DNA from: Anaerolineales bacterium
GTDB taxonomy: Bacteria; Chloroflexota; Anaerolineae; Anaerolineales; E44-bin32
Length of the DNA stretch: 7,864 nucleotides
Assembly: GCA_030668545.1 (NCBI GenBank)
Contig: DAOUTT010000089.1
Coordinates: 1-7,864, forward strand
Direction: 5' to 3'
A model generated the notes under the pieces. The model did no database searches, was not told the origin of the DNA, and saw only the letters and a program-made list of their open reading frames with translations. Both the position numbers and the translations under genes were made by a program. Positions 1 through 5,065 of this stretch are shown piece by piece; position 1 is the stretch's first letter, and every line of letters starts with the position of its first letter.

Positions 1-1
1 G

Positions 2-841
2 GACGAACCCGTTGTCTCCATCTGGTCGGTTGAAGGACGGCTCAAGATCCTGGCCGCCTTTGGCCCATGTCAAAAGACAATGATCGAGCATGGCTTGCGG
101 GGCGCAGCCGACTTGATCTATCGCGAGGGGGCCTTCTATCTCCATCAAGTTTGTGAGGTCGAGGAGCCTGACCCCGATGATCCTGAAGGGTGGCTTGGAA
201 TAGACCTGGGTATTGTCAATCTGGCGACCACATCTGATGGCGATACATTCTCTGGCAAAGAGTTGGAAGCCAGACGCCAGTGGTATGAGAAGCGCCGAGC
301 CATACTCCAGTCGGTCGGCACAAGGTCCGCCAAGCGTGCACTCATGAAGCTCTCCGGGCGGTTCGCCCGCTTCCAGAAACACGTCAACCACAGTATCAGC
401 AAGGCTCTAGTCGGGGCTGCGAAACGCACCTCTTGCGGGATCGCTCTCGAAGATTTGAGTGGTATCCGCAAGAGGGTAAGAGTTCGGCGCGGACAGCGAA
501 CCCGACATCACAACTGGGCTTTCCACCAGCTCGGGCAGTTCGTGACCTACAAAGCACGGCTGGCTGGTGTAGCTGTGACCCTGGTTGACCCAAGATACAC
601 ATCTCAACTCTGCCCCCTTTGTGGGCATATCTCCAGGGCTAATCGCAAGTCTCGTGATTGGTTCGCGTGTTCGTCATGTGGGTTCGCTGCCCCTGCCGAC
701 CACGTAGCAGCGATCAACATCGCTGCGAGGGCCGATGTAGACCGGCCCATGGACTCGACTGAGGAGCTAAAGGACATTCCCATGTCAATTGCGGCTCCGT
801 ATGAAGTTAGGGTCAATGCCCCTCAGCTTGCTGTGGGGTAG
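2..841 (+). CDS. tnpB: TnpB, IS200/IS605 (OrfB) RNA-guided endonuclease, 5'-partial
   Basis: The frame is open from base 2 to the TAG at 839-841 (279 codons), so the true start is upstream; the first in-frame ATG, at 80, falls inside the conserved N-terminal domain and is not the start. Numbered from that Met, the RuvC-I Asp is D42 in GIDLG, the RuvC-II Glu is E124 in ALEDLSG, and the RuvC-III Asp is D207 in ADHVAAINIAA. A Cys4 zinc finger has CPLC (C178, C181) and CSSC (C197, C200). All catalytic positions are therefore intact. Family members are RNA-guided DNA nucleases that use an omega-RNA made from the 3' end of the element and help it persist at donor sites. The protein runs about 40 residues past RuvC-III, and that tail's DNA overlaps the probable right-end structure. 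The gene is followed directly by the comM remnant in the same frame. Confidence 0.9.
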   Translation, partial: DEPVVSIWSVEGRLKILAAFGPCQKTMIEHGLRGAADLIYREGAFYLHQVCEVEEPDPDDPEGWLGIDLGIVNLATTSDGDTFSGKELEARRQWYEKRRAILQSVGTRSAKRALMKLSGRFARFQKHVNHSISKALVGAAKRTSCGIALEDLSGIRKRVRVRRGQRTRHHNWAFHQLGQFVTYKARLAGVAVTLVDPRYTSQLCPLCGHISRANRKSRDWFACSSCGFAAPADHVAAINIAARADVDRPMDSTEELKDIPMSIAAPYEVRVNAPQLAVG

Positions 842-861
842 TTTACTCGTATCTATTCTGT
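736..861 (+). ncRNA. Probable omega-RNA region: tnpB 3' tail scaffold plus comM-derived guide
   Basis: In studied TnpB systems the guide RNA scaffold covers the 3' end of tnpB and the right end of the element, and the guide is roughly the first 16-20 nt of flanking DNA. Here this would place the scaffold in the tail after RuvC-III, ending with the hairpin at 819-838, and the guide at about 842-861 inside comM. The 5' limit given is only the end of the RuvC-III motif. No promoter was identified and the fold beyond the terminal hairpin was not computed, so this is an inference from family knowledge. Confidence 0.35.
819..838 (+). repeat. Right-end imperfect hairpin of the IS element
   Basis: CCCC (819-822) pairs with GGGG (835-838). 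After a T-T mismatch (823/834), CAGC (824-827) faces GCTG (830-833) across a two-base TT turn, so the innermost pair probably opens. Y1 transposases of IS200/IS605 elements recognise small subterminal hairpins with an unpaired T and cut a few bases 3' of the right-end one. The position just before the comM junction fits that role. The pairing is seen directly; the function is inferred. Confidence 0.55.
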
Positions 862-1621
862 AGCCGATCAGCTCCCTGCAGATATGTCATTGATCCAGAC
901 TCGCCCCTTTCGTGCGCCACACCACACCATTTCTCATGCCGGACTCGTCGGCGGCGGCAATTGGCCCCGGCCGGGCGAGATCTCGCTCGCCCACCGTGGG
1001 GTTCTCTTTCTGGACGAACTGCCCGAGTTTGGCCGAAACGTGCTTGAGGTCATGCGCCAGCCCATGGAGGACCACGTCGTCACGATCAGCCGAGCGCGCG
1101 GCTCCTCAACTTTCCCTGCTAATTTCATGCTGATCGCAGCGATGAATCCCTGCCCCTGTGGTTTCTTCGGTGACCTTGAACGGGATTGCACCTGCACACC
1201 CAACTCCGTAACTCGTTACCAGAAGCGCATTTCCGGCCCGCTGCTGGACCGAATCGACATTCACGTTGAGGTGCCGAGAGTGGATTTCGAGAAGCTTTCA
1301 AGTGATCGTGTTGGTGAACCCTCCGAATCGATACGGGACCGGGTTGAAAGCGCACGTGAGAGGCAGCGGGAGCGCTTTGGTGAAACGGAGCTAGTGTGCA
1401 ATGCAGACATGGGGCCGGCAGAGGTACGCAAATACTGCCATCTCGATGAGACAGGCTTGGCGTTGATACGGCAGGCGATGAGTCAATTGCAGCTTACCGC
1501 GCGCGGGTATCATCGAGTGCAGAAGCTCGCCCGGACGATCGCCGACCTTTCCGGTGATGATGAGATCATCCCCAACCACCTCGCTGAAGCGCTCCAGTAC
1601 CGCCCCCGCCGGTGGGTTTGA
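842..1621 (+). pseudogene. comM: ComM/YifB Mg-chelatase-like AAA+ ATPase, 3' half left by insertion
   Basis: The frame is open from just after the tnpB stop (TRIYSVADQLPAD from 845) to the TGA at 1619-1621, about 259 codons against roughly 500 for intact ComM. What remains is the second half of the AAA+ module: RPFRAPHHTIS, the PGEISLAHRGVLFLDELPEF Walker B region (D and E at 1013-1018), the AAMNPCPCG sensor 1 region, SGPLLDRID with the probable arginine finger, and sensor 2 in RGYHRVQKLARTIADLSG. The N-terminal Lon-protease-like domain and Walker A are missing, because that half lies beyond the element. ComM is a branch-migration helicase in natural transformation, and without Walker A this fragment should not hydrolyse ATP. 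The ATG at 884 is an internal Met with no Shine-Dalgarno before it, so it is unlikely to be a real start. No frameshift or stop was seen within the remnant, which suggests a recent insertion. Confidence 0.85.
1600..1621 (+). repeat. 22-bp direct repeat, copy 1 (end of comM)
   Basis: The last comM codons and stop contain CCGCCCCCGCCGGTGGG, then T, then TTGA. The same 22 bp with a single change (C for T at the 18th position) recurs at 2432-2453. The similarity does not extend on either side. Confidence 0.7.
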
Positions 1622-1688
1622 GCCTTCCTAGCCAAGAAATGAATAAGGAACCGCCCCAGTATGAATGAGTGGGCTGGCTGGGAAAAGA

Positions 1689-1718
1689 AAACCCCCGACT
1701 CTTGTGAGGCGGGGGTTT
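1689..1718. terminator. Bidirectional intrinsic terminator between convergent genes
   Basis: AAACCCCCG (1689-1697) pairs with CGGGGGTTT (1710-1718). After an A-G mismatch, CTC (1699-1701) pairs with GAG (1706-1708) around the loop TTGT. Read on the minus strand the stem is followed by a good T tract (TTTTCTTTTCCC), so it should end the lipoprotein transcript efficiently. On the plus strand only TTTGAATTATT follows, giving a weaker stop after the comM remnant. Confidence 0.85.
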
Positions 1719-1768
1719 GAATTATTGTCTATATCGCAACTAGACTGACTTTAGATAGTGATACTCCT

Positions 1769-2239
1769 TTATTCGGCAGCAGCCTTCCGTACAGTCAATG
1801 GTGCGCATGGCCACGCTCCTTCTGGTTTATTTTTTTCCCAAATGACAAAATATTGACCCTCATTTAGGAGTTTGTATTCATGAAGCACATGATTAGCATC
1901 CGCATTCGCTACGGATGAAGTGGGGAACTCTTGACACCAAGTAGGCCAAAACAAATCGCCCTCCGGATTCGGATCAGGAGTGAACTCGAAATCTAGAATA
2001 TCTTGCCAGACCTTCCCTTCATCCGCCCTGCAAATACGCATCCATCCGGTCAATTCAGTTGTGTTTTTAACAGTGATCATATGGGTGCCTGTTTCAACTT
2101 CAGAGGGACCGCTAAAAACACACTCATTACCATCAAAAGTAATAATTATGTCGTCATCACTTCTGCATGCTGAAGCTCCAATGGCTAGCAATAGCAGCGC
2201 AAGCGCCATGACCGGTTTCTCTACCACTTTCTTTTTCAT
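1769..2239 (-). CDS. Small secreted lipoprotein of unknown function
   Basis: A 156-residue protein. It starts MKKKVVEKPV followed by a hydrophobic stretch (about 10-22) and GASAC, so Cys25 is the likely lipidated residue of a type II signal peptide; Ala rather than Leu at -3 is somewhat unusual. The mature part has four more Cys (40, 70, 102, 145), enough for two disulfides, and several Trp/Tyr in a probable beta-rich fold. The segment EVETGTHMITVKNTTEL resembles one edge of a small beta-sandwich, but I do not recognise a family. The start is well supported by GGAGGAG at 2245-2251, 5 nt from the ATG. The gene is convergent with comM and shares its terminator. Hand counts give 26/60 and 25/60 G+C in 1801-1860 and 1861-1920, against 38/60 in comM at 1321-1380, so its composition differs sharply from its neighbour's and may point to transfer. 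Confidence 0.8.
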   Translation of the reverse strand: MKKKVVEKPVMALALLLLAIGASACRSDDDIIITFDGNECVFSGPSEVETGTHMITVKNTTELTGWMRICRADEGKVWQDILDFEFTPDPNPEGDLFWPTWCQEFPTSSVANADANHVLHEYKLLNEGQYFVIWEKNKPEGAWPCAPLTVRKAAAE

Positions 2240-2319
2240 GGTATCTCCTCCAAAGCTGAAAAACCTGACCTCGGTTGAAGTCGGTCACGATGACGAATGG
2301 AACGAGTTCAATGTTGGTG

Positions 2320-2347
2320 TGTGACGTACTTCAAATATTACGTCACA
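2320..2347. promoter_or_regulatory. Perfect 9-bp inverted repeat over the lipoprotein promoter, operator-like
   Basis: TGTGACGTA (2320-2328) and TACGTCACA (2339-2347) are exact reverse complements separated by 10 bp. The repeat encloses the proposed -10 box (2335-2340) and the likely start point, a typical place for a repressor site. The arms are 19 bp apart centre to centre, about two helical turns. No T run follows closely enough in either direction for a terminator. The regulator is unknown. Confidence 0.45.
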
Positions 2348-2363
2348 TCGATTTTTACTTCAA
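2335..2363 (-). promoter_or_regulatory. Sigma-70-type promoter of the lipoprotein gene
   Basis: Read on the minus strand, TTGAAG (2358-2363) is followed after 17 bp by TAATAT (2335-2340); each hexamer matches the consensus at 4 of 6 positions with ideal spacing. Transcription would start near 2328, leaving a leader of roughly 90 nt before the ATG at 2239. No other pair of comparable quality was noticed in this interval. Confidence 0.5.
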
Positions 2364-2378
2364 TAGAACAAACAATCT

Positions 2379-2412
2379 CCCCCAACCAGAGGGGGGGGAC
2401 AACTTCGGGGGG
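2379..2412. other. C5 / G8 / G6 tracts with short hairpin potential
   Basis: CCCCC (2379-2383) can pair with part of GGGGGGGG (2391-2398) over a 7-nt loop, and a second run GGGGGG lies at 2407-2412. The tract stands out in an otherwise AT-rich interval. It could form a hairpin on either strand or a G-rich structure, but no T tract follows on the plus strand. Run lengths this long are also prone to sequencing error. Confidence 0.4.
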
Positions 2413-2431
2413 AAACGGTAGAAAACTTGGT

Positions 2432-2453
2432 CCGCCCCCGCCGGTGGGCTTGA
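2432..2453 (+). repeat. 22-bp direct repeat, copy 2 (outside any gene)
   Basis: The core CCGCCCCCGCCGGTGGG (2432-2448) is identical to the comM tail, followed by C and TTGA, giving 21 of 22 matches. In the equivalent frame it would read RPRRWA-stop, against RPRRWV-stop in comM. With copy 1 it brackets the block holding the terminator and the lipoprotein gene. It could be an attachment-like duplication or a short dispersed genomic repeat. Confidence 0.65.
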
Positions 2454-2664
2454 TACACCGTGCATCGACTTGAGCTCGGCTAACATTCATCCTATGAAAC
2501 GATTTTCAGCCATTTGACTTGAATAAATAGACAAATTAATTGTTGTTTATCCACATTGCATAGATTGGGTAGAGAACATAGAATTGGTGATGTAAATTCT
2601 GTCCATTCGGTGCAGGAAATCAAATCCTGAGATCTCGTCCCGAGACTCTACAAGGGATAATTGG
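2454..2664 (+). promoter_or_regulatory. AT-rich hpt leader with candidate promoter, dyad and hairpins
   Basis: The best promoter candidate is TTGCAT (2556-2561), a 17-bp spacer, then TAGAAT (2579-2584; 5 of 6 matches in the -10). A perfect dyad, AGAATT (2580-2585) and AATTCT (2595-2600) with a 9-bp spacer, overlaps that -10. Two small stems follow: CAGGA/TCCTG (2613-2617 with 2625-2629) and TCTCG/CGAGA (2633-2637 with 2641-2645). The Shine-Dalgarno AAGGGA (2652-2657) is 7 nt before the ATG. No known purine riboswitch core was recognised. Confidence 0.4.
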
Positions 2665-3222
2665 ATGTCCAAAATCAATCCAGATCTAGAAAGAGTGCTG
2701 CTCACGCAGGAGGAAATCAGCCTTCGTGTGGCGGAACTGGCGCAGCAGATCTCCGAGGATTATCGCCAGAACGGCAACCTTTACCTGGTGGGGATTCTTA
2801 AAGGAGCGTTCATCTTCTTGGCGGACCTCGTGCGTGAACTAACCATCCCTCACACCGTCGATTTCATGGCCCTCTCAAGTTATGGGAATAGTGCCACATC
2901 CAGCGGCGCGGTACGGATCCTGATGGATCTTCGTGCGCCCATCGAGAACCGGGATATCCTGCTCGTCGAGGACATTGTCGATACCGGTCAAACAATTTCC
3001 TATTTGCACAAGACATTACAAGGTCGGCGACCGCGGTCATTGAAATCCTGTGTTTTGGTGCAGAAGGAGGGGGACGTATCACATGAACCGATTGATTATC
3101 TCGGGTTCACGATCCCTAACGTGTGGGTTGTTGGCTACGGGTTAGACTACGCAGAGACGTATCGCACGCTTCCCTACCTCGCTGAACTCAAGCGCAGCGT
3201 TTATACGAAGGATGCATCGTGA
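2665..3222 (+). CDS. hpt: Hypoxanthine phosphoribosyltransferase
   Basis: A 185-residue protein, normal for bacterial HPRT. These soluble enzymes salvage hypoxanthine (and often guanine) by joining it to PRPP to give IMP or GMP. Landmarks in order are LKG (45-47, pyrophosphate loop), SSYG (71-74, mobile loop Ser-Tyr), the PRPP-binding motif ILLVEDIVDTGQT (98-110) with the acidic pair E102-D103 and the general base D106, and the C-terminal VVGYGLDYAETYRTLPYL with D161. The base-contact segment reads VLVQKEG (130-136) where other family members have DKP or VKR; counted without a gap to the downstream GF, the usual Lys is Gln133, with Lys134 next to it. The start is supported by AAGGGA at 2652-2657. 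The gene appears to be monocistronic or to lead into the small gene at 3338. No tilS or ftsH neighbour, as in many Firmicutes, is seen. Confidence 0.93.
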   Translation: MSKINPDLERVLLTQEEISLRVAELAQQISEDYRQNGNLYLVGILKGAFIFLADLVRELTIPHTVDFMALSSYGNSATSSGAVRILMDLRAPIENRDILLVEDIVDTGQTISYLHKTLQGRRPRSLKSCVLVQKEGDVSHEPIDYLGFTIPNVWVVGYGLDYAETYRTLPYLAELKRSVYTKDAS

Positions 3223-3279
3223 TTCCACCTAACACCACCGACGAACACATCATTGCTGACGTCCGATCGCTCTAGCAGG

Positions 3280-3296
3280 GTATATTAGGTATATAC
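3280..3296. promoter_or_regulatory. AT-rich dyad GTATATTAGGTATATAC, possible promoter/operator
   Basis: GTATAT (3280-3285) and ATATAC (3291-3296) form a perfect inverted repeat with a 5-bp spacer, 42 bp upstream of the next start codon. The site also offers two -10-like hexamers, TATATT (3281-3286) and TATACT (3292-3297), but no convincing -35 box stands at the right distance. It could be an activator-dependent promoter or a repressor site. Confidence 0.35.
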
Positions 3297-3337
3297 TGAA
3301 GGACAGGTGAAACCTCAGGAAAATGTAGGAGTGACGA

Positions 3338-3679
3338 ATGATCACATTTCCGCAAGTTCTTGATAACCTTGAGCGCGTTGCCGAGCAGCTTAGATCCACA
3401 GAAGAACTGGAAGCAACAATAAGTGCATTGCGGGAGGACCTGAAGGGGTTTATTGCACTGTTGGAATACTCCCATCAGAAAGACTTTCAAGATGTGAAGC
3501 AAGCATTGAGCTACACCGACAATGTTCTGATTCCACAGCTGCATGGTATTCGCGACTCGCTGGAAGCGGGTGTGACGGAGCCAATAAAACGGTTACGACT
3601 CGCAACGGATCAAGCAGATCGATTGGCGGTACAGATACGCATGGTGATTAACGGGGATGGGGAGGATTTCTTTATTTAG
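3338..3679 (+). CDS. Small helical protein of unknown function
   Basis: A 113-residue acidic protein without Cys, signal peptide or membrane segment, so probably cytoplasmic. Residues about 5-60 and 65-105 look like long amphipathic helices (LDNLERVAEQLRSTEELEATISALREDL, split here as LDNLERVAEQL and TEELEATISALREDL), consistent with a coiled-coil or helical-bundle protein. The tail is GDGEDFFI. The start is well supported by AGGAG at 3327-3331, 6 nt from the ATG. It lies 115 bp after hpt on the same strand with a dyad in between, so it may have its own promoter. I do not recognise a family and assign no function. That it is a real gene is supported by its ribosome site, the regular heptad-like hydrophobic spacing, and the lack of a better frame. 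Confidence 0.7.
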   Translation: MITFPQVLDNLERVAEQLRSTEELEATISALREDLKGFIALLEYSHQKDFQDVKQALSYTDNVLIPQLHGIRDSLEAGVTEPIKRLRLATDQADRLAVQIRMVINGDGEDFFI

Positions 3680-4005
3680 ATTTCTATCGGCACCATTTGA
3701 AACGATAAATACAGCGACCCCGGAACCTTATCTGCGAGGTGCCCCGGGGTCAGCTTAATCTAAGGAGAAGGCATCACTACTCAGCCATGCAAAATGTAGG
3801 CATAGTCGTTACACACGAGGGTCAATGGGGTCGCAAATCACTCGTAGCGAGCTTCCCAGGAAGGATCTTCTTGATTTTCAATGCTTATAAACTTCGAAAT
3901 CCCATGCAGGTGTCGAAAAGGGCATTCGAGTATAATCTCTGCGAGTTCACTGCGGCATCTTTCCTGCAACATTCACCTTGGAGAATTTGTTTTTGTGGAT
4001 GATCT
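3680..4005 (+). promoter_or_regulatory. Gene-free stretch upstream of the sortase, with a consensus -10 box
   Basis: This 326-bp interval holds the hairpin at 3716-3751, an isolated Shine-Dalgarno-like AAGGAG at 3762-3767 with no ATG at a workable distance (an ATC codon follows it), and a perfect TATAAT at 3931-3936 that would start sortase transcription near 3943. No good -35 hexamer was found 16-18 bp upstream. The open frame crossing it (3739-4002) starts inside the hairpin, lacks a ribosome site and resembles no family I know, so it is not annotated as a gene. Confidence 0.4.
3716..3751 (+). terminator. GC-rich hairpin after the small helical gene, terminator-like or leader structure
   Basis: GACCCCGG (3716-3723) pairs perfectly with CCGGGGTC (3744-3751). 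Inside, ACCT (3725-3728) pairs with AGGT (3737-3740), leaving an 8-nt loop and a small asymmetric bulge. It begins 37 bp after the preceding stop codon, a usual terminator position, but AGCTTAATCT rather than a T run follows. It may be a Rho-assisted or weak terminator, or a folded RNA element. Confidence 0.5.
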
Positions 4006-4923
4006 ATGGCAAAGAATAGGCGGCTGGCAGAAGAGCTGACGATTGCTGAGTTAGAGGCATTGCTGGCTCGAAAAAAGATGGAGGCTCGGCAGGTGCGCTT
4101 GAAACAATTCCAGCGCAGCGGCCGAGTGCTCCCGGTTCCCACACCTCAAGCTACCCCAGATGCAGCGCCGAATAACCAGGCAAATTCGGTCCTAGCCGAC
4201 GAAGAGGCCACAGCTTCCCAACCCAAGCAGCCCCTGAAGCGTTTCCTAAATCGTGCGCTCGTTGTTGTCGAAGTCGCTGCAGCAGTTGGGTTTCTCTATG
4301 TTCTTCTCAGCGGGGCGGGAGCCCTGAAACGCCTTAACGCGGAGGTCGCCGAAGCTCTTTCACTTGGAGAGCCGGTGCCAACGCCGTTAATAACTGCCGT
4401 TGTGCTTCCCTCTGGCCACACGCCACCGACTTCGCCGGGCGGCGCTCAACCAAATGAAGCCGAGATTCCTGAGAACCTGCGTCCATTGGTCCAGTCGCTG
4501 CCCTTCGTTGCCATACCGACCCCGGGACCGCAACAAGTGCACAATATATTCATTCCCAAGATTTGGAACGATATGGCCCCTGTAGTTCAGGGGGTTGGGT
4601 GGGACCAGCTGCGGAAGGGAGTTGGGCAATACATCGGCAGCGGGAACCCGGGCGAGAATGGCAATCTTGTTCTCTCCGCCCATAATGACATCTTCGGAGA
4701 GCTCTTCCGGGAGCTGGATCAGCTTAAACCGGGGGATGAGATTATTATTTCGACAACGACGCAGGAATTTACATACCGTGTGACCGGCTTCCGCATTGTT
4801 TCCCCCACCGAAGTCAGCGTCCTCGAGCCGACATCCAAACCTACGATTACGTTGATTTCTTGCTACCCATACCTTGTGGATAATCAGCGCATCGTTGTCT
4901 TCGGTGAGCTGGATACTGGTTAG
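4006..4923 (+). CDS. Membrane-anchored sortase (cysteine transpeptidase)
   Basis: A 305-residue protein. Sortases cut a C-terminal sorting signal in exported proteins and join them to the cell surface or into polymers. Order of parts: a charged, helix-forming cytoplasmic segment (1-40), a Pro/Ala-rich stretch (41-75), one membrane helix (about 84-103), a Pro/Thr-rich extracytoplasmic linker (120-180), then the sortase barrel (about 180-305). The catalytic triad is visible: H226 in VLSAHNDIFG (usually GH), C286 in TLISCYP (the TLxTC motif), and R295 in DNQRIVVFG. GVGQYIGSGNPGENGN before the His is the usual family approach. The cytoplasmic N-terminus is unusually long for a sortase. The start codon follows only a weak ribosome site (GTGGATGAT), but the N-terminus reads well. 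The sortase class was not resolved. The substrate is unknown; the exported Thr/Pro protein at 7192 is a candidate. Confidence 0.88.
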   Translation: MAKNRRLAEELTIAELEALLARKKMEARQVRLKQFQRSGRVLPVPTPQATPDAAPNNQANSVLADEEATASQPKQPLKRFLNRALVVVEVAAAVGFLYVLLSGAGALKRLNAEVAEALSLGEPVPTPLITAVVLPSGHTPPTSPGGAQPNEAEIPENLRPLVQSLPFVAIPTPGPQQVHNIFIPKIWNDMAPVVQGVGWDQLRKGVGQYIGSGNPGENGNLVLSAHNDIFGELFRELDQLKPGDEIIISTTTQEFTYRVTGFRIVSPTEVSVLEPTSKPTITLISCYPYLVDNQRIVVFGELDTG

Positions 4924-5065
4924 GTAACTGTAAAGTCAAAGTTTCCCAAAGGCGTTTATAGTTTAAGGTGGCGTGATGGAAATGCTCGTGGAGTGTACAT
5001 AACGCTATTGTTGTACTCTTTCTGATTGCCGGAAGTTGCACATGGGCTACTCATAAGGACATCTT
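4924..5065 (+). other. Sortase-to-sensor spacer with weak -10 box, 8-codon ORF and lipobox-like remnant
   Basis: TATAGT (4957-4962) matches a -10 box at 5 of 6 positions, but only a poor -35 (GTCAAA, 4935-4940) precedes it. AAGGTGG (4965-4971) sets up an ATG at 4976 for an 8-codon frame, MEMLVECT, ending at 5002. In another frame 5001-5039 reads NAIVVLFLIAGSC, like a lipoprotein signal, with no start codon. These may be a leader peptide and a decayed gene; neither is proven. Confidence 0.3.

Larger units (their letters stand above)
1..841 (+). mobile_element. Right-hand part of an IS200/IS605-family element (tnpB-bearing), cut by the window start
   Basis: The element is recognised by its tnpB gene and by the abrupt change to comM coding sequence right after the tnpB stop codon. 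The left end, and any tnpA (Y1 transposase), lie upstream of the window. The right boundary is put at about 841-844, because comM-type sequence (TRIYSVA) starts at 845 and an end-type hairpin occupies 819-838. Elements of this family transpose as single-stranded DNA and make no target duplication, so none is expected. The exact end is inferred, with an uncertainty of a few bases. Confidence 0.75.

Noticed and set aside
843..846. TTAC as the insertion target of an IS608-like element
   Set aside because: In that family the target tetranucleotide flanks the left end, whereas this is the right end; the match is probably chance.
884..1621. Functional short comM gene starting at the ATG at 884
   Set aside because: No Shine-Dalgarno precedes it, conserved comM sequence continues upstream to 845, and Walker A is missing.
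2320..2347. CRP/FNR-type binding site (TGTGA...TCACA)
   Set aside because: The half-sites are 18 bp apart instead of 6, so the dyad is not a CRP site despite the matching ends.
2611..2630. tRNA-like T arm (5-bp stem, 7-nt loop) before hpt
   Set aside because: The loop AATCAAA lacks the TTCRANY pattern and no acceptor, D or anticodon arm surrounds it.
2454..2664. Purine riboswitch in the hpt leader
   Set aside because: The conserved three-way junction sequences and kissing loops were not found; only two small unrelated stems are present.
3739..4002. 87-codon open frame upstream of the sortase
   Set aside because: It starts inside the GC-rich hairpin, has no ribosome site at its first or next ATG (3787), and its sequence shows no domain or regular pattern.
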